Counted from the first letter of the stretch, positions 1 to 8,151 are shown. The stretch: DNA of 64,000 nucleotides from Thiomicrospira cyclica ALM1 (GCF_000214825.1 NC_015581.1:1736001-1800000), one strand, 5' to 3'. Translations and numbers: made by a program. The notes: generated by a model not told the origin, from the sequence alone.

Positions 1-351
1 GGTGTGGGCAAAGAGGTTATAGCTGCCGCCGTAGAGTTCACCGGTGCTGAGGATGTTATCGCCGGCTTCCGCCAGGGTTTGAATGGTATAGGTAATCGCA
101 GCCATACCAGATGATACCGCCAGGCCTGCTATGCCGCCTTCCATTGCGGCAATACGAGTTTCTAACACCGCATTGGTTGGATTCATAATGCGAGAATAGA
201 TATTGCCCGCTACCTTCAGGTCAAATAAATCGGCGGCATGTTGGGCGTCATCAAACGCAAACGAGGTGGTTTGATAAATTGGCACCGCCACCGATTTGGT
301 GGTGTCTTCAGGCTTATAGCCGCCATGTAATGCAATGGTTTCTAATTTCAT
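1..351 (-). CDS. metY: O-acetylhomoserine aminocarboxypropyltransferase, N-terminal part (runs off the left edge)
   Basis: Reading leftward from an ATG at 351, the frame stays open to the window edge and gives about 117 residues. They begin [20 protein letters not shown] and include [21 protein letters not shown], then [12 protein letters not shown] and an AAMEGG segment. This is the N-terminus of the Cys/Met-metabolism PLP-dependent family, closest in style to O-acetylhomoserine sulfhydrylase. Members of that family make homocysteine from O-acetylhomoserine and sulfide in the cytosol. The PLP lysine lies beyond the edge, so catalytic competence cannot be judged. One CAGGCCTG palindrome lies inside at 121. 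A cystathionine synthase/lyase relative is the main alternative. Confidence 0.88.
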   Translation of the reverse strand, partial: MKLETIALHGGYKPEDTTKSVAVPIYQTTSFAFDDAQHAADLFDLKVAGNIYSRIMNPTNAVLETRIAAMEGGIAGLAVSSGMAAITYTIQTLAEAGDNILSTGELYGGSYNLFAHT

Positions 352-425
352 AATTGCGCCTTTTTCCGTTACCTAGAGTTGAAGTTCAAGTCTTTATTAT
401 TGTAAAGGTTCGCAACGGTCTGTGC

Positions 426-445
426 TGACTTTACCGCTAAAGTCA
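426..445. other. Perfect 8-bp-stem hairpin after the cupin gene
   Basis: The arms TGACTTTA (426-433) and TAAAGTCA (438-445) are exact inverted repeats around CCGC. The hairpin lies 11 bp beyond the stop of the minus-strand cupin gene and upstream of metY. No T tract follows on either strand, so it is not a classical intrinsic terminator. It may be an RNA 3'-end stem or a protein-binding site near the metY promoter. Confidence 0.4.
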
Positions 446-455
446 CTTAAACAGG

Positions 456-1106
456 CTACAAATGCCCGGTTTTCACCCATATTAAGGTATCTTGCTCCAC
501 AAACGGATGATGGCGACTGGCGTGCGGACTGCGCAACCAAGATCCTTTTGGGTAACGACCATGCTCGTCAATAAACTCACCCTCCAGCACAAAAATCTCC
601 TCGCCACCGTAATGGGTATGAGGTTGAAACACCTCACCCGCCGACCACCAAACCAGCGCACTATGCTCGGTACCAAACTGATGCAATCCCATCACCTTTA
701 AGCCGCCATGCCCCGGTTGCCAGGCCTGCTGACGGGTGTTAATAGCCAGCGTTTCGGTATCGCCGGGCTGAAATTGATCCAACTTCACAAACAACACACA
801 GCCCTGTTTTGAAAAAGGTGCGTGCTGGGAGCCTGGGGGATTGCGTAAATAACTACCCGCTGGATAATCTCCGCGCTCATCAGAAAACACCCCTTCGAGC
901 ACAAAAATTTCTTCACCTTGCGGATGTGAATGTGGCGGAAACGCCGAACCGGGCATAAACTGAACTACGCTGGTGGTGCGACCCGATTCCGCGGCTTCGC
1001 GCTCCAAGGGTTTGCGCAACACGCCATCCGCCCGACTGCCCAACCAGGCCTGCTTAGCGGTTTCCACCACAACGCGCTGGCTTAAATCCATATTAATTAC
1101 GTCCAT
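456..1106 (-). CDS. Double-cupin, ChrR-like protein
   Basis: A 216-residue protein with two tandem cupin domains. The first, around residues 50-110, has FPPHSHPQGEEIFVLEG; the second, around 158-205, has the near-copy FQPHTHYGGEEIFVLEG. The paired His and Glu residues are the usual cupin metal ligands. The layout matches the ChrR-type cupin family (anti-sigma C-terminal domains and stand-alone oxidative-stress cupins). No zinc-binding anti-sigma N-domain is present, so anti-sigma activity is not implied. An AAAGGAG ribosome site sits just upstream of the ATG at 1106, fixing the start. It is divergent from the methyltransferase gene. Function beyond metal-cupin is unknown. Confidence 0.82.
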   Translation of the reverse strand: MDVINMDLSQRVVVETAKQAWLGSRADGVLRKPLEREAAESGRTTSVVQFMPGSAFPPHSHPQGEEIFVLEGVFSDERGDYPAGSYLRNPPGSQHAPFSKQGCVLFVKLDQFQPGDTETLAINTRQQAWQPGHGGLKVMGLHQFGTEHSALVWWSAGEVFQPHTHYGGEEIFVLEGEFIDEHGRYPKGSWLRSPHASRHHPFVEQDTLIWVKTGHL

Positions 1107-1153
1107 TCACGCTCCTTTCATCAGCGATAGCGGTTATCTTGCTGACCTTAGCT

Positions 1154-1159
1154 TATAAT
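1154..1159 (+). promoter_or_regulatory. -10 box of the methyltransferase promoter
   Basis: A perfect TATAAT sits in the 75-bp divergent gap, 34 bp before the ATG at 1193. A good -35 was not found. Its position favours the ATG at 1193 over the GTG at 1181, because transcription would begin near 1166. Confidence 0.45.
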
Positions 1160-1192
1160 AGATAACCACTTTAACCAAATGTGAATAAAACT

Positions 1193-1774
1193 ATGGCCAC
1201 GATTGCCGAACTAAAAAAAGACCTGACCATTGAAACCGAATTACTAGGCACGCCCCTAACCTTTAAAACCACCTGGGGAATTTTTAGCCCGCGTGAAATC
1301 GACGATGGCACGCAATTGCTATTGCGCCATCTGGATATAAAAACCGATGATGTGGTATTGGATTTGGGTTGTGGCTACGGCCCGCTAGGCATTGCGATTG
1401 CCGCCAAAGCACCGCATGGCCAAGTGCATATGGTTGATAAAGATTTTGTTGCTGTGGATTACGCCAATAAAAATGCCCGCTTGAACGGTTTTGACCATGC
1501 GAAAGCCTATTTGTCGAATGGCCTAAGCGCGGTACCCAAAGAGATGCAATTCACCACCGTGGTATCGAATATACCTGCCAAGGTTGGCAAAGAAATGCTC
1601 AGCATTATGCTCAACGATATCCATGCACAAATGACGCCAGGAGGGCAACTCGTGGTGGTGACCATCAATGGCTTGCGTGATTACATGAAACGTAATTTTA
1701 TGGAAGTTTTCGGCTATTACGACAAGGTTAAGCAGGGCAAAGATTACACGATATCAAGAACGGTTAAGCAGTAG
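1193..1774 (+). CDS. RsmC-like class I SAM-dependent methyltransferase
   Basis: A cytosolic methyltransferase of the MTS/RsmC small-domain type, 193 residues from the ATG at 1193 (197 from the in-frame GTG at 1181). Motif I is VLDLGCGYGPLG, followed by an acidic VHMVDKD strand. At the position where this family has NPP, it reads SNIPAK. RsmC enzymes methylate guanine N2 in 16S rRNA, but the weakened NPP motif means the substrate is uncertain. The frame is intact. Its last 25 codons and stop are duplicated 2.8 kb downstream (4522-4606), so its 3' end may have been supplied or copied by the cassette between the repeats. A CAGGCCTG palindrome starts at the last base of the stop codon region. Confidence 0.85.
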   Translation: MATIAELKKDLTIETELLGTPLTFKTTWGIFSPREIDDGTQLLLRHLDIKTDDVVLDLGCGYGPLGIAIAAKAPHGQVHMVDKDFVAVDYANKNARLNGFDHAKAYLSNGLSAVPKEMQFTTVVSNIPAKVGKEMLSIMLNDIHAQMTPGGQLVVVTINGLRDYMKRNFMEVFGYYDKVKQGKDYTISRTVKQ

Positions 1775-1784
1775 CAGGCCTGGT
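1700..1784 (+). repeat. 85-bp direct repeat, left copy (methyltransferase 3' end)
   Basis: Compared by eye, this segment matches 4522-4606 at a constant offset of 2822 bp. There are four mismatches, three of them in the first 15 bases, and no gaps. It covers the last codons of the methyltransferase, the TAG stop and the CAGGCCTGG that follows. Similarity ends abruptly after 1784. Duplication of a gene 3' end around foreign-looking DNA resembles integrative-element attachment sites, though no integrase is present. Confidence 0.9.
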
Positions 1785-1790
1785 GGGCAT

Positions 1791-1816
1791 GTGTTTTTAT
1801 ACCCTAATAAAAACAC
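1791..1816. terminator. Inverted repeat between convergent genes
   Basis: GTGTTTTTAT (1791-1800) and ATAAAAACAC (1807-1816) are perfect 10-bp arms around ACCCTA. The site lies between the end of the methyltransferase gene and the end of the convergent Sel1 gene, a good place for a bidirectional terminator. The arms are AT-rich, so strength is doubtful. It also sits 7 bp inside the left boundary of the repeat-flanked cassette and could be a boundary element. Confidence 0.45.
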
Positions 1817-1853
1817 CGACTCACCCTTTAAAAAGTTGTATTTTAATACACAA

Positions 1854-2948
1854 CTAATCACAATCTTTATAGTTGGATTCCAAACACCTTCTGGCTTTAG
1901 TTTGGGCAGTTGCGACTTGTTCGACTGTCATTCTATTTTGAGCCATATCTCTATTATTTGCTGCAAGTTCATTGCCATTAGCAGAACTGATGTTAAACCA
2001 TTTATATGCAGCTACATAGTCTTGCTTAACACCACTTCCATTTGCATACATAACACCTAAACTGTTCTGTGAAACTGCATCACCTTGCTTGGCTGCTTTT
2101 TTGAACCAATAAAAGGCTTGTTTATAGTCTTGTGCTACACCTGTTCCATTTATATACATAACACCCAAGCCGTACTGTGCATCAAAAAGACCTTGTTTGG
2201 CAGCTTGCTCATACCAATAAACCGCTTGTGTATAATCTTCCGCAACGCCAAGCCCATCTGTATACATAACACCTAAAATGAATTGTGCACGAACATAACC
2301 TTGCTTGGCAGCTTGCTCATACCAATAAGCCGCTGCTTTAAGGTCTTGCTTAACACCCTCACCATTTCCATACATAACACCCAATCTAAATTGTGCATAT
2401 ATTCGACCTTGCTTTGCCGCTTGTTCATACCAAAAGACTGCTTGATTATAGTCTTTCGTTACGCCTTGTCCATATAGATAACTATCACCTAAAAAGTATT
2501 GCGCATCTGCATCACCCTGTTTAGCTGCTTGCTCATACCAGTAAATTGCTTGCTTGTAATCTTGTGCCACACCTAGTCCACTTCGATACAAAACACCTAA
2601 GTGAAACTGTGCATCTGTATCGCCTTGTTCGGCTGCTTGCTCATACCAATAGGCTGCTTGATTGTAATCTTGCTCTACATATAATCCATTTAGATACATA
2701 ACAGCTAAACTGAATTGAGCATCAGCAAAACCTTGCTTGGCAGCTTGCTCATACCAATAGGCAGCTTGGTTGTAGTCTTGCTCTACACCAGAACCAACGT
2801 AATACTTAACACCCAATTCAAATTGCGCCTCTGCATCGCCTTGCTTTGCAGCCTGCTCTAACGCTGAAACTCTACTCGCGTGCACTGCCACAGCCTGCCC
2901 CAATAACAAAAAAGCCAACAACACATTACGTAAGATGGATGTTTTCAT
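1854..2948 (-). CDS. Secreted or periplasmic Sel1-repeat protein
   Basis: A 364-residue protein. The N-terminus has a signal peptide (basic start, hydrophobic LLAFLLLGQAVAV, likely cut after VHA near residue 24). Eight Sel1-type TPR repeats of 36 residues follow, each starting EQAAKQG and ending near YWY, then a 46-residue C-terminal cap with two Cys. The repeats are so alike that a 108-bp DNA period is visible. Sel1 repeats form alpha-solenoids that bind proteins, and secreted ones often act as adaptors or inhibitors of envelope enzymes. It is the last gene of the three-gene minus-strand cassette and has no CAGGCCTG sites. Partner unknown; confident on fold, not on role. Confidence 0.88.
   Translation of the reverse strand: MKTSILRNVLLAFLLLGQAVAVHASRVSALEQAAKQGDAEAQFELGVKYYVGSGVEQDYNQAAYWYEQAAKQGFADAQFSLAVMYLNGLYVEQDYNQAAYWYEQAAEQGDTDAQFHLGVLYRSGLGVAQDYKQAIYWYEQAAKQGDADAQYFLGDSYLYGQGVTKDYNQAVFWYEQAAKQGRIYAQFRLGVMYGNGEGVKQDLKAAAYWYEQAAKQGYVRAQFILGVMYTDGLGVAEDYTQAVYWYEQAAKQGLFDAQYGLGVMYINGTGVAQDYKQAFYWFKKAAKQGDAVSQNSLGVMYANGSGVKQDYVAAYKWFNISSANGNELAANNRDMAQNRMTVEQVATAQTKARRCLESNYKDCD
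2175..2870 (-). repeat. 108-bp tandem coding repeats of the Sel1 gene
   Basis: The complement of GAGCAAGCTGCCAAGCAAGG and close variants recurs every 108 bp, once per 36-residue Sel1 unit. Such repeats can gain or lose units by recombination. This is ordinary protein-repeat structure, not a CRISPR array: there are no unique spacers. Confidence 0.75.
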
Positions 2949-2961
2949 ATTAAAACCACGC

Positions 2962-3504
2962 TTATACTGCAGCCTTTAAAGTACGAATTATATTTCTTAG
3001 TTTGATTTCATTTTCCATAGACAAGCTTTGTGTTAATTGCAAATTAGCAATTTCAATCGCAGAAAAACCAAAATTATCATCTGTTAAACTTAGATTAGCA
3101 CCTTGCCTTATTAAAATATTAACTTTTTCTAAATCCAAATTCATTATTGCATTCATTAATTGAGTATAGCCATTCTCATCATACTGATCAATAGAATTAA
3201 TAATTTTTGGGTTGTTACTCTTCTTTTTATTAAGTTGATCACTATATATCTTATTAAAGTCTTCACCCTTTACAACGGAGTCAACCAAGCTGCTAAGTAA
3301 CAAAGTATCATCCTCTATGGATCTAACTCTTAATTTCAAATAACAACCAAGCGTATTTACCTCAGACCCATCTGACTCTGATAAAGCCTTTGCCCACAGA
3401 CCTGGTCTTACCTTGCCATCCTCGAATTCTTTGTAGGCAAGCTCATATAGTATTTCTTCAACTTTTCTGTTTAAAGATCTTTTCAATCTTAATTTTTCAA
3501 ACAT
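2962..3504 (-). CDS. Ankyrin-like protein of unknown function
   Basis: From the ATG at 3504 the protein has 180 residues. I prefer this start because an AGAG ribosome site precedes it and it leaves a gap after the upstream gene, whereas the longer frame to 3615 overlaps it. The N-terminal half is charged and helical (RKVEEILYELAYKEFEDG then RPGLWAKAL), a pattern seen in small bacterial proteins found beside repeat proteins. The C-terminal half has ankyrin-like helices (NGYTQLMNAIMNLDLEKVNI, then LIRQGANLSL). No signal peptide or membrane segment, so probably cytosolic. It lies 13 bp upstream of the Sel1 gene, likely in one operon. AT-rich compared with the flanks. Confidence 0.65.
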   Translation of the reverse strand: MFEKLRLKRSLNRKVEEILYELAYKEFEDGKVRPGLWAKALSESDGSEVNTLGCYLKLRVRSIEDDTLLLSSLVDSVVKGEDFNKIYSDQLNKKKSNNPKIINSIDQYDENGYTQLMNAIMNLDLEKVNILIRQGANLSLTDDNFGFSAIEIANLQLTQSLSMENEIKLRNIIRTLKAAV

Positions 3505-3532
3505 TATGCACTCTTTTAATAAACTTAGACTT

Positions 3533-4435
3533 CTATGAAAAAATATTATTAAGCTTACGCTCTCTTTCTTCAGCATTTTTTTCGTTGAGTAGCACTTCTT
3601 TCTTTTTTGTCTCAATAAGGTTCTGCTTGCTTTGCAGTGCCTCTTTTTCTCTCAAGACAGCGCTTTCAATTTCTTTAGCCGAGGATAAGTATCCATAATA
3701 AAACTGATCTTTATCTATTTTAGAGAAATATTTTTTGAGCCTCTCATCTCTTGATGATAGTCTTTCACAATCATCTAAAACTTGAGCATCTTTAGACCAA
3801 TCCACTTTTTCGTGGAGTTTTAGCTCTTTATTTATTCCAAACAATAGTTTTTCTTGGTGACGCTTTCTATTCCCTTTATTTATTGAATCCGCCACTACCC
3901 CAATCATTGCAAAAGTTATTACCGTCAAAATAAATCCAAAAAACCACCCGGTAAACAATGATGCGATCAAAGTCATTATTACAAAGAATGCCACTATCGC
4001 ACCACTGCTCTTACTCCAATCATTAGTAGGGTATAGATTATTTTTCTCAACCACCTGCTTTGCTTCTAAAAGCGCACCCTTGTTCTCTTCAATTAAACTT
4101 TTATCAACGGGGCATGTTTCACAATCAGCTTTTAATTCACTAAATTTTTTAAAATGAACCTTTTTATTTTCTGGGGACCAGTCCATTAATGCGACTATCC
4201 ATGCAAAAATGCCAAGAAAAGGAAGCGCAGGCACATAAAACCAACCATTGATTCCAAATCGCTTACGCTCGCTTACTAGTATTACGAAGGTTACGAACAT
4301 ACCAATAACCGGAAAATATAACCATAAAGCCCACTTTAGGTTGCGACCTAAACGGGTATAAATAATAGTAAATGGTATGATCACAAGCGTTACTAGAAAG
4401 AACCAAGCAAGCAATACAACAAAAACAAACTCCAT
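3533..4435 (-). CDS. Multi-pass membrane protein with C-terminal coiled coil
   Basis: A 300-residue protein not recognised as a named family. About five hydrophobic segments are visible: residues 1-25, 36-55 and 68-85 in the first half, and two closely spaced ones near 148-185. A middle loop has CETCP. The C-terminal third is highly charged and predicted coiled coil (KEIESAVLREKEALQSKQ and onward, rich in E and K). This suggests an inner-membrane protein with a cytosolic helical tail that could hold a partner such as the adjacent ankyrin-like protein. First gene of the cassette; AT-rich. Function unknown. Confidence 0.65.
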   Translation of the reverse strand: MEFVFVVLLAWFFLVTLVIIPFTIIYTRLGRNLKWALWLYFPVIGMFVTFVILVSERKRFGINGWFYVPALPFLGIFAWIVALMDWSPENKKVHFKKFSELKADCETCPVDKSLIEENKGALLEAKQVVEKNNLYPTNDWSKSSGAIVAFFVIMTLIASLFTGWFFGFILTVITFAMIGVVADSINKGNRKRHQEKLLFGINKELKLHEKVDWSKDAQVLDDCERLSSRDERLKKYFSKIDKDQFYYGYLSSAKEIESAVLREKEALQSKQNLIETKKKEVLLNEKNAEERERKLNNIFS

Positions 4436-4521
4436 AAAAACTAACCTGTCTTCAATAGAAACTTAAACATAGTGAAAAAACCTTATTAGCCTATGTATAA
4501 ATTACACTAAAACATGAATTA

Positions 4522-4606
4522 ATGGAAATATTCTGCTATTACGACAAGGTCAAGCAGGGCAAAGATTACACGATATCAAGAACGGTTAAGCAGTAGCAGG
4601 CCTGGT
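4522..4606 (+). repeat. 85-bp direct repeat, right copy (orphan methyltransferase 3' end)
   Basis: Second copy of 1700-1784. It still encodes, in frame, MEIFCYYDKVKQGKDYTISR followed by TVKQ and the TAG stop, though no gene body precedes it. The CAGGCCTGG after the stop is kept. Preservation of the codons shows it derives from a methyltransferase gene of the same or a very closely related sequence. Confidence 0.9.
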
Positions 4607-4648
4607 TGCCAGCTCTGCTATAAAACACACTTGCTATTAAGCCAAGTT

Positions 4649-4672
4649 CTGTATAAAGTATATTTTATACAG
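4649..4672. promoter_or_regulatory. Perfect 9-bp inverted repeat over the ATPase promoter
   Basis: CTGTATAAA (4649-4657) and TTTATACAG (4664-4672) flank GTATAT. A TTGCTA at 4631-4636 and the TATAAA inside the left arm could serve as -35 and -10 (15-bp spacing, short). The ATPase ATG is 21 bp downstream of the right arm. The geometry suggests a dimeric repressor operator; the repressor is not identifiable here. Confidence 0.5.
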
Positions 4673-4692
4673 AAACCGGAAAGTCCTAAAAC

Positions 4693-5883
4693 ATGATTAA
4701 TAGCATCCTGCGCCAAACATCCAATTTTATCCTTGCCCGCAAGCTGCCAAACTATCAGCGCTTCTTACTTAAAAAAATGGATTTTTCCGATCGGCTTATT
4801 GGTATTCGTGGCGCACGCGGTAGTGGCAAAACGACGATCATGTTGCAATATGCGCAATCTACGGCTTGGCCAGCTTCAAAAATGCTCTATCTCTCATGCG
4901 ATCACCCTGCCATGGTGGATGAAGATTTATTTGAAATAGCACAAACCTTTTATCAAGAAGGCGGCAAACTGCTCATCTTGGATGAAATCCAAAAAGCAAA
5001 AAACTTCAGCCTGACCCTGAAGGCTATTTATGACACCTTTGATTTACAGGTTATTTTTTCGGGCTCGTCTGCCATTCAAATAAGCCAAATGAGCGCAGAC
5101 TTATCGCGACGTGCTGTGTTATTTCATCTACCGGTCTTATCCTTACGGGAGTTTATTGAAATTGAAACAGGTCTTAAAATCGCGCCAGTATCACTGGATC
5201 AACTTCTTAATCAACATCAGGATCTTGCTTTTAATCTAAGCAAACAACTGCGTCCGATCGAATACTTTCGTCGTTACTGCCAAACCGGAGCCTATCCTTT
5301 TTATCAAGAATCAATCAGCAACTACCCACTTAAATTACTAGAAACCATCAACCACACCATTGATGCCGATTTACCCGCAATATTTAATCTCGACCCAACA
5401 AAGCTCGATAAGCTGAAAAAAATTCTCTATATGCTTTGCACCACACCACCCGTTGAACTCAACAAAGCCAAACTCAGTGGTGCGGTGCATACCTCTTGGC
5501 CAACACTGGCCAAATACATCGCACTCATGCAGTCAGCAGACTTGCTTCATAGCATAAGAGGCGGGGCTGGCATGCGTGCGGTGAATCGGCCCGATAAGTT
5601 ACTGCTTAATAATCCCAACCTGTTCAGCGTACTATGCGCTAATCCCAACATCGGCAGTCTAAGAGAAAGCTTTTTTGTCTCGCAACTGAGCTTAGAGCAC
5701 CAGGTGCACTACCACGATCAAGGTGATTTTTTAATCGACGACCAGCGGGTTTTTGAAATCGGTGGGGCCAGTAAAACCAAGCAACAGATTAAGCACAATA
5801 AGCAGGCCTGGTTGGCTGTTGATGATATGGAAGTCGGGCATGGGAATACCGTGCCACTGTGGCTGTTTGGTTTACTTTACTAA
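4693..5883 (+). CDS. AAA_14/DUF4143 family ATPase
   Basis: A 396-residue orphan ATPase. Walker A is GARGSGKTT (residues 40-48), Walker B is LLILDEIQK (near 92-100), and an SGSSA sensor motif follows. The C-terminal half has the DUF4143 character, ending with a nuclease-like ALP of the form VFEIGGASKTKQQI. The family is common in accessory regions and often moves horizontally; its biochemical role is unsettled. The gene stands alone on the plus strand between the repeat-flanked cassette and the RhuM fragment. A CAGGCCTGG lies near its 3' end (5803). Confident on family. Confidence 0.85.
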   Translation: MINSILRQTSNFILARKLPNYQRFLLKKMDFSDRLIGIRGARGSGKTTIMLQYAQSTAWPASKMLYLSCDHPAMVDEDLFEIAQTFYQEGGKLLILDEIQKAKNFSLTLKAIYDTFDLQVIFSGSSAIQISQMSADLSRRAVLFHLPVLSLREFIEIETGLKIAPVSLDQLLNQHQDLAFNLSKQLRPIEYFRRYCQTGAYPFYQESISNYPLKLLETINHTIDADLPAIFNLDPTKLDKLKKILYMLCTTPPVELNKAKLSGAVHTSWPTLAKYIALMQSADLLHSIRGGAGMRAVNRPDKLLLNNPNLFSVLCANPNIGSLRESFFVSQLSLEHQVHYHDQGDFLIDDQRVFEIGGASKTKQQIKHNKQAWLAVDDMEVGHGNTVPLWLFGLLY

Positions 5884-5892
5884 ATAACCCAT

Positions 5893-6081
5893 TCAAAAAA
5901 CCTGCCGTGCGCCCTCTTGTCGAACTATCCGGAATTTCAGGATAGTTGCCGCTTTATCCAGCTCCTGCTCGGCATAAATGGTTTTTAAATGCTCGTTGAT
6001 TGTTGGCACTGTAAATCGAAATAAATCAGCCATCAACGCTTTCGTTAGCCAAATTGTTTTATCTTCAATCCGACACTCCAC
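5893..6081 (-). pseudogene. RhuM-family fragment
   Basis: A 62-residue frame opening with GTG at 6081. It reads ECRIEDKTIWLTKALMADLF, then TVPTINEHLKTIYAEQEL and a RQEGARQV motif before a stop. That is the N-terminal core of RhuM-type proteins (about 330 residues when intact), missing the first dozen residues and everything after about residue 80. An in-frame stop immediately precedes the GTG. It lies between the ATPase gene and the broken RecG-like gene and is best read as a recombination remnant. Confidence 0.75.
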
Positions 6082-6130
6082 TCACATTTTTTATTATGAA
6101 ATATCCTGATTAATGTGTGTAGTTCAATCC

Positions 6131-8151
6131 TTAATCTTGCGCTTTTAAATCATTGGCTGATGTTAAATATGCCTGTTTGGGTGAGTTTTTTTCTGTAGGA
6201 AAAGCGAGTTCAAGTTGTCCGCTTTTCACTAATCGTGTGAGGTATTGCTTCCTTCATGAATCAGGGTTTCTATTGAGCAACTCTGCTAATACTGAAAGCG
6301 GGACATAATGATTCTTGCATAGTTCAAAAATAATAGTTTCCAACTCAGAGCTTGGTAACTTCGCTTTTTCCATAGCCGGTTTAGCAATGGCTTTTAAATT
6401 GTTTATTAATAACGAATCTATTTCGCTTAAGTTATCAATAAAAGGGCATCTATGTATCGTGTAGTTTGAAATGCGCCTCCCAAATTCATCACGTTGGATA
6501 TCCGAACTCCGGGTGTTTGGATCCGAACTTAGGGTATTTGAGTTTGAACTTAGGGTGTTTGGATCCAAACTTAGGGTATTTGAGTTTGAACTCCGGGTAT
6601 TTGGCCCAAAAAATTCATCCGGTTTAGGAAGAAAATCATCAAGCATGGTTAAGTGATAACTTGCTCCGCGGCTCTGACCGGTTCTAATCAAGTAGCCCTG
6701 TTCAACCAATCGGTTAAGGGTTTTGCTTATATCACTGGCATGTTCTGTGCAAAGAGAAGTTAAGCGGTCATGCGATACCGTTTTTTCATTTAAAGCAATA
6801 CCAAGCGCTATTTGTCCAAGGTAACCCAATAAAGCAAAATCTTTTCCTAAATGGCGTGCCAGCAGCTCCATTGTCCCTTTTGGGAACAAATCCGTCATCC
6901 AAAGTTTAAGTTCAGTTCGTTCACTGGGATCGAAATATTCTTCAATACTCGGCGCTTTCCAATGATAGTGCTTAACATTTTTAAATACAGTAGGAATGCC
7001 AGTACCCGAGCGCTCACCTGCACCAATATAAAAAACATTTGATGTAAAATTCGGTTACGGCAATCCGGCTCACCCCCTCTAATGGCGGTTTCGACCGGAA
7101 TTCGCATAAGCCCTGGGTTACGAAACAAAATCATATCCGGCTTTTTCTCAATTAAAACTGAGGTGCGTCCACTATAATCCGCATGCACTAAGACATTACA
7201 CAGTGATTCACGAATAGCATCATGTAAAGGTGTAGAATCTTTTCGAACCCCTTTTTCCAATTCAAACGGTACTTTTAGGTCAGTCGTTAGCTTGCGATAA
7301 ACAATCTGATAAAAATCAAATAAATTACCAGACCAGGTGCCATCAAGTGTTACTCGGTCTTGCCACCGGGTTTCAGAGTCGTATTTGGAGTCAAATCCAT
7401 CTCGGTAATCCAGTTGATAATTGGGGAGTTTTTCTCGAATTAAATAATCTTGTCCAAACATCAACAAACCAGCGAGTGTTAAGCCTTGTTTTCCTGATTC
7501 ACGATCTTTGCGCCAAGCACCAATGCGTTCCAAAAAAGCTAAATCATCCACTTCATTAAACGGATGTTGCGGATTTCTGACAGCCATAAGTTGACGATAT
7601 CTTTTCAAGCTATCCGGGTTTAAATCCACTATGCCATAACCGAGTAAAATTTCATTATCTCGTGTTTCATTGACTTGTTCGGCTAAGGCACGCTTAACGT
7701 CTTCATCCGACATCAACTGATCCGAATCATTAAACCGCCTATAACTGTGATTAAACGGTGTGTTCTTTAGATAAACCGGTCTTAATTTGCGGGGCGCTTC
7801 AGGAATGGTCACTTTTATGATAACCCCCTCAAGAAGATCAATGACCTCGATCAATTGATCATTTAGCAAATTAGCACTCACCACACTTGGATTGTTTGCG
7901 CCTGTCGCAATTTCCTTTAGAACCTTATCGGTATCCGTTAAGCCGCTAATCGAAAACTGACCATTTTTCTCTTTAACGCCTAATAAAATAACGCCACCGT
8001 AGGTGTTTGCCAAAGCGGAGTAACTTTGCCAAAAATCTTTTGGGAGCGACCCCTTACCGTTTTGCCCTAAAGCCGATTTGCACTCAACCGTACAGCTTTC
8101 CTTGAGTAGCTGAATATCTTCCAAGCACTCAATTTTAATTTCGTTTGGCAT
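6131..8151 (-). pseudogene. AlbA_2/RecG-like ATP-binding protein, broken by a frameshift and a nonsense codon
   Basis: The intact reading would be about 673 residues. The front part (8151 to about 7036) is an AlbA_2 (Schlafen-like) domain with TYGGVILLGVKEKNG near residue 50, then a HATPase-like segment with DAIRESLCNVLVHADYSGR. At a run of six T on the coding strand (7030-7035 on the plus strand) the frame is lost. One more T would restore HQMFFYIGAGERSGTG and continue into the ORF whose internal Met is at 6898. That second part carries winged-helix sequence and a repetitive linker, and stops at a TGA (6254-6256). Beyond the TGA the same frame continues RKQYLTRLVKSGQLELAF to a TAA at 6131, a normal family C-terminus. 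It overlaps the upstream restriction gene by TAATG. Confidence 0.82.
6497..6605 (-). repeat. 21-bp tandem coding repeats in the RecG-like gene
   Basis: Alternating 7-residue units PNTLSSN / SNTLSSD / PNTRSSD come from 21-bp units containing TTTGG and AACTTAGGG or AACTCCGGG on the plus strand. About five units are visible. They form an Asn/Ser linker between the winged-helix part and the C-terminal helices. Length variation by slippage is likely. Confidence 0.7.

Noticed and set aside
1791-2477. Plus-strand ORFs opposite the Sel1 gene
   Set aside because: They only mirror the repeats of the minus-strand gene and have no ribosome sites or family similarity.
2175-2870. Regular DNA repeats resembling a CRISPR array
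   Set aside because: The period is 108 bp and tracks Sel1 protein repeats in an open frame; there are no unique spacers.
6254-6256. TGA as a selenocysteine codon
   Set aside because: No selenocysteine element or family use of Sec is known; relatives have a Leu-type residue there, and the gene also has a frameshift.
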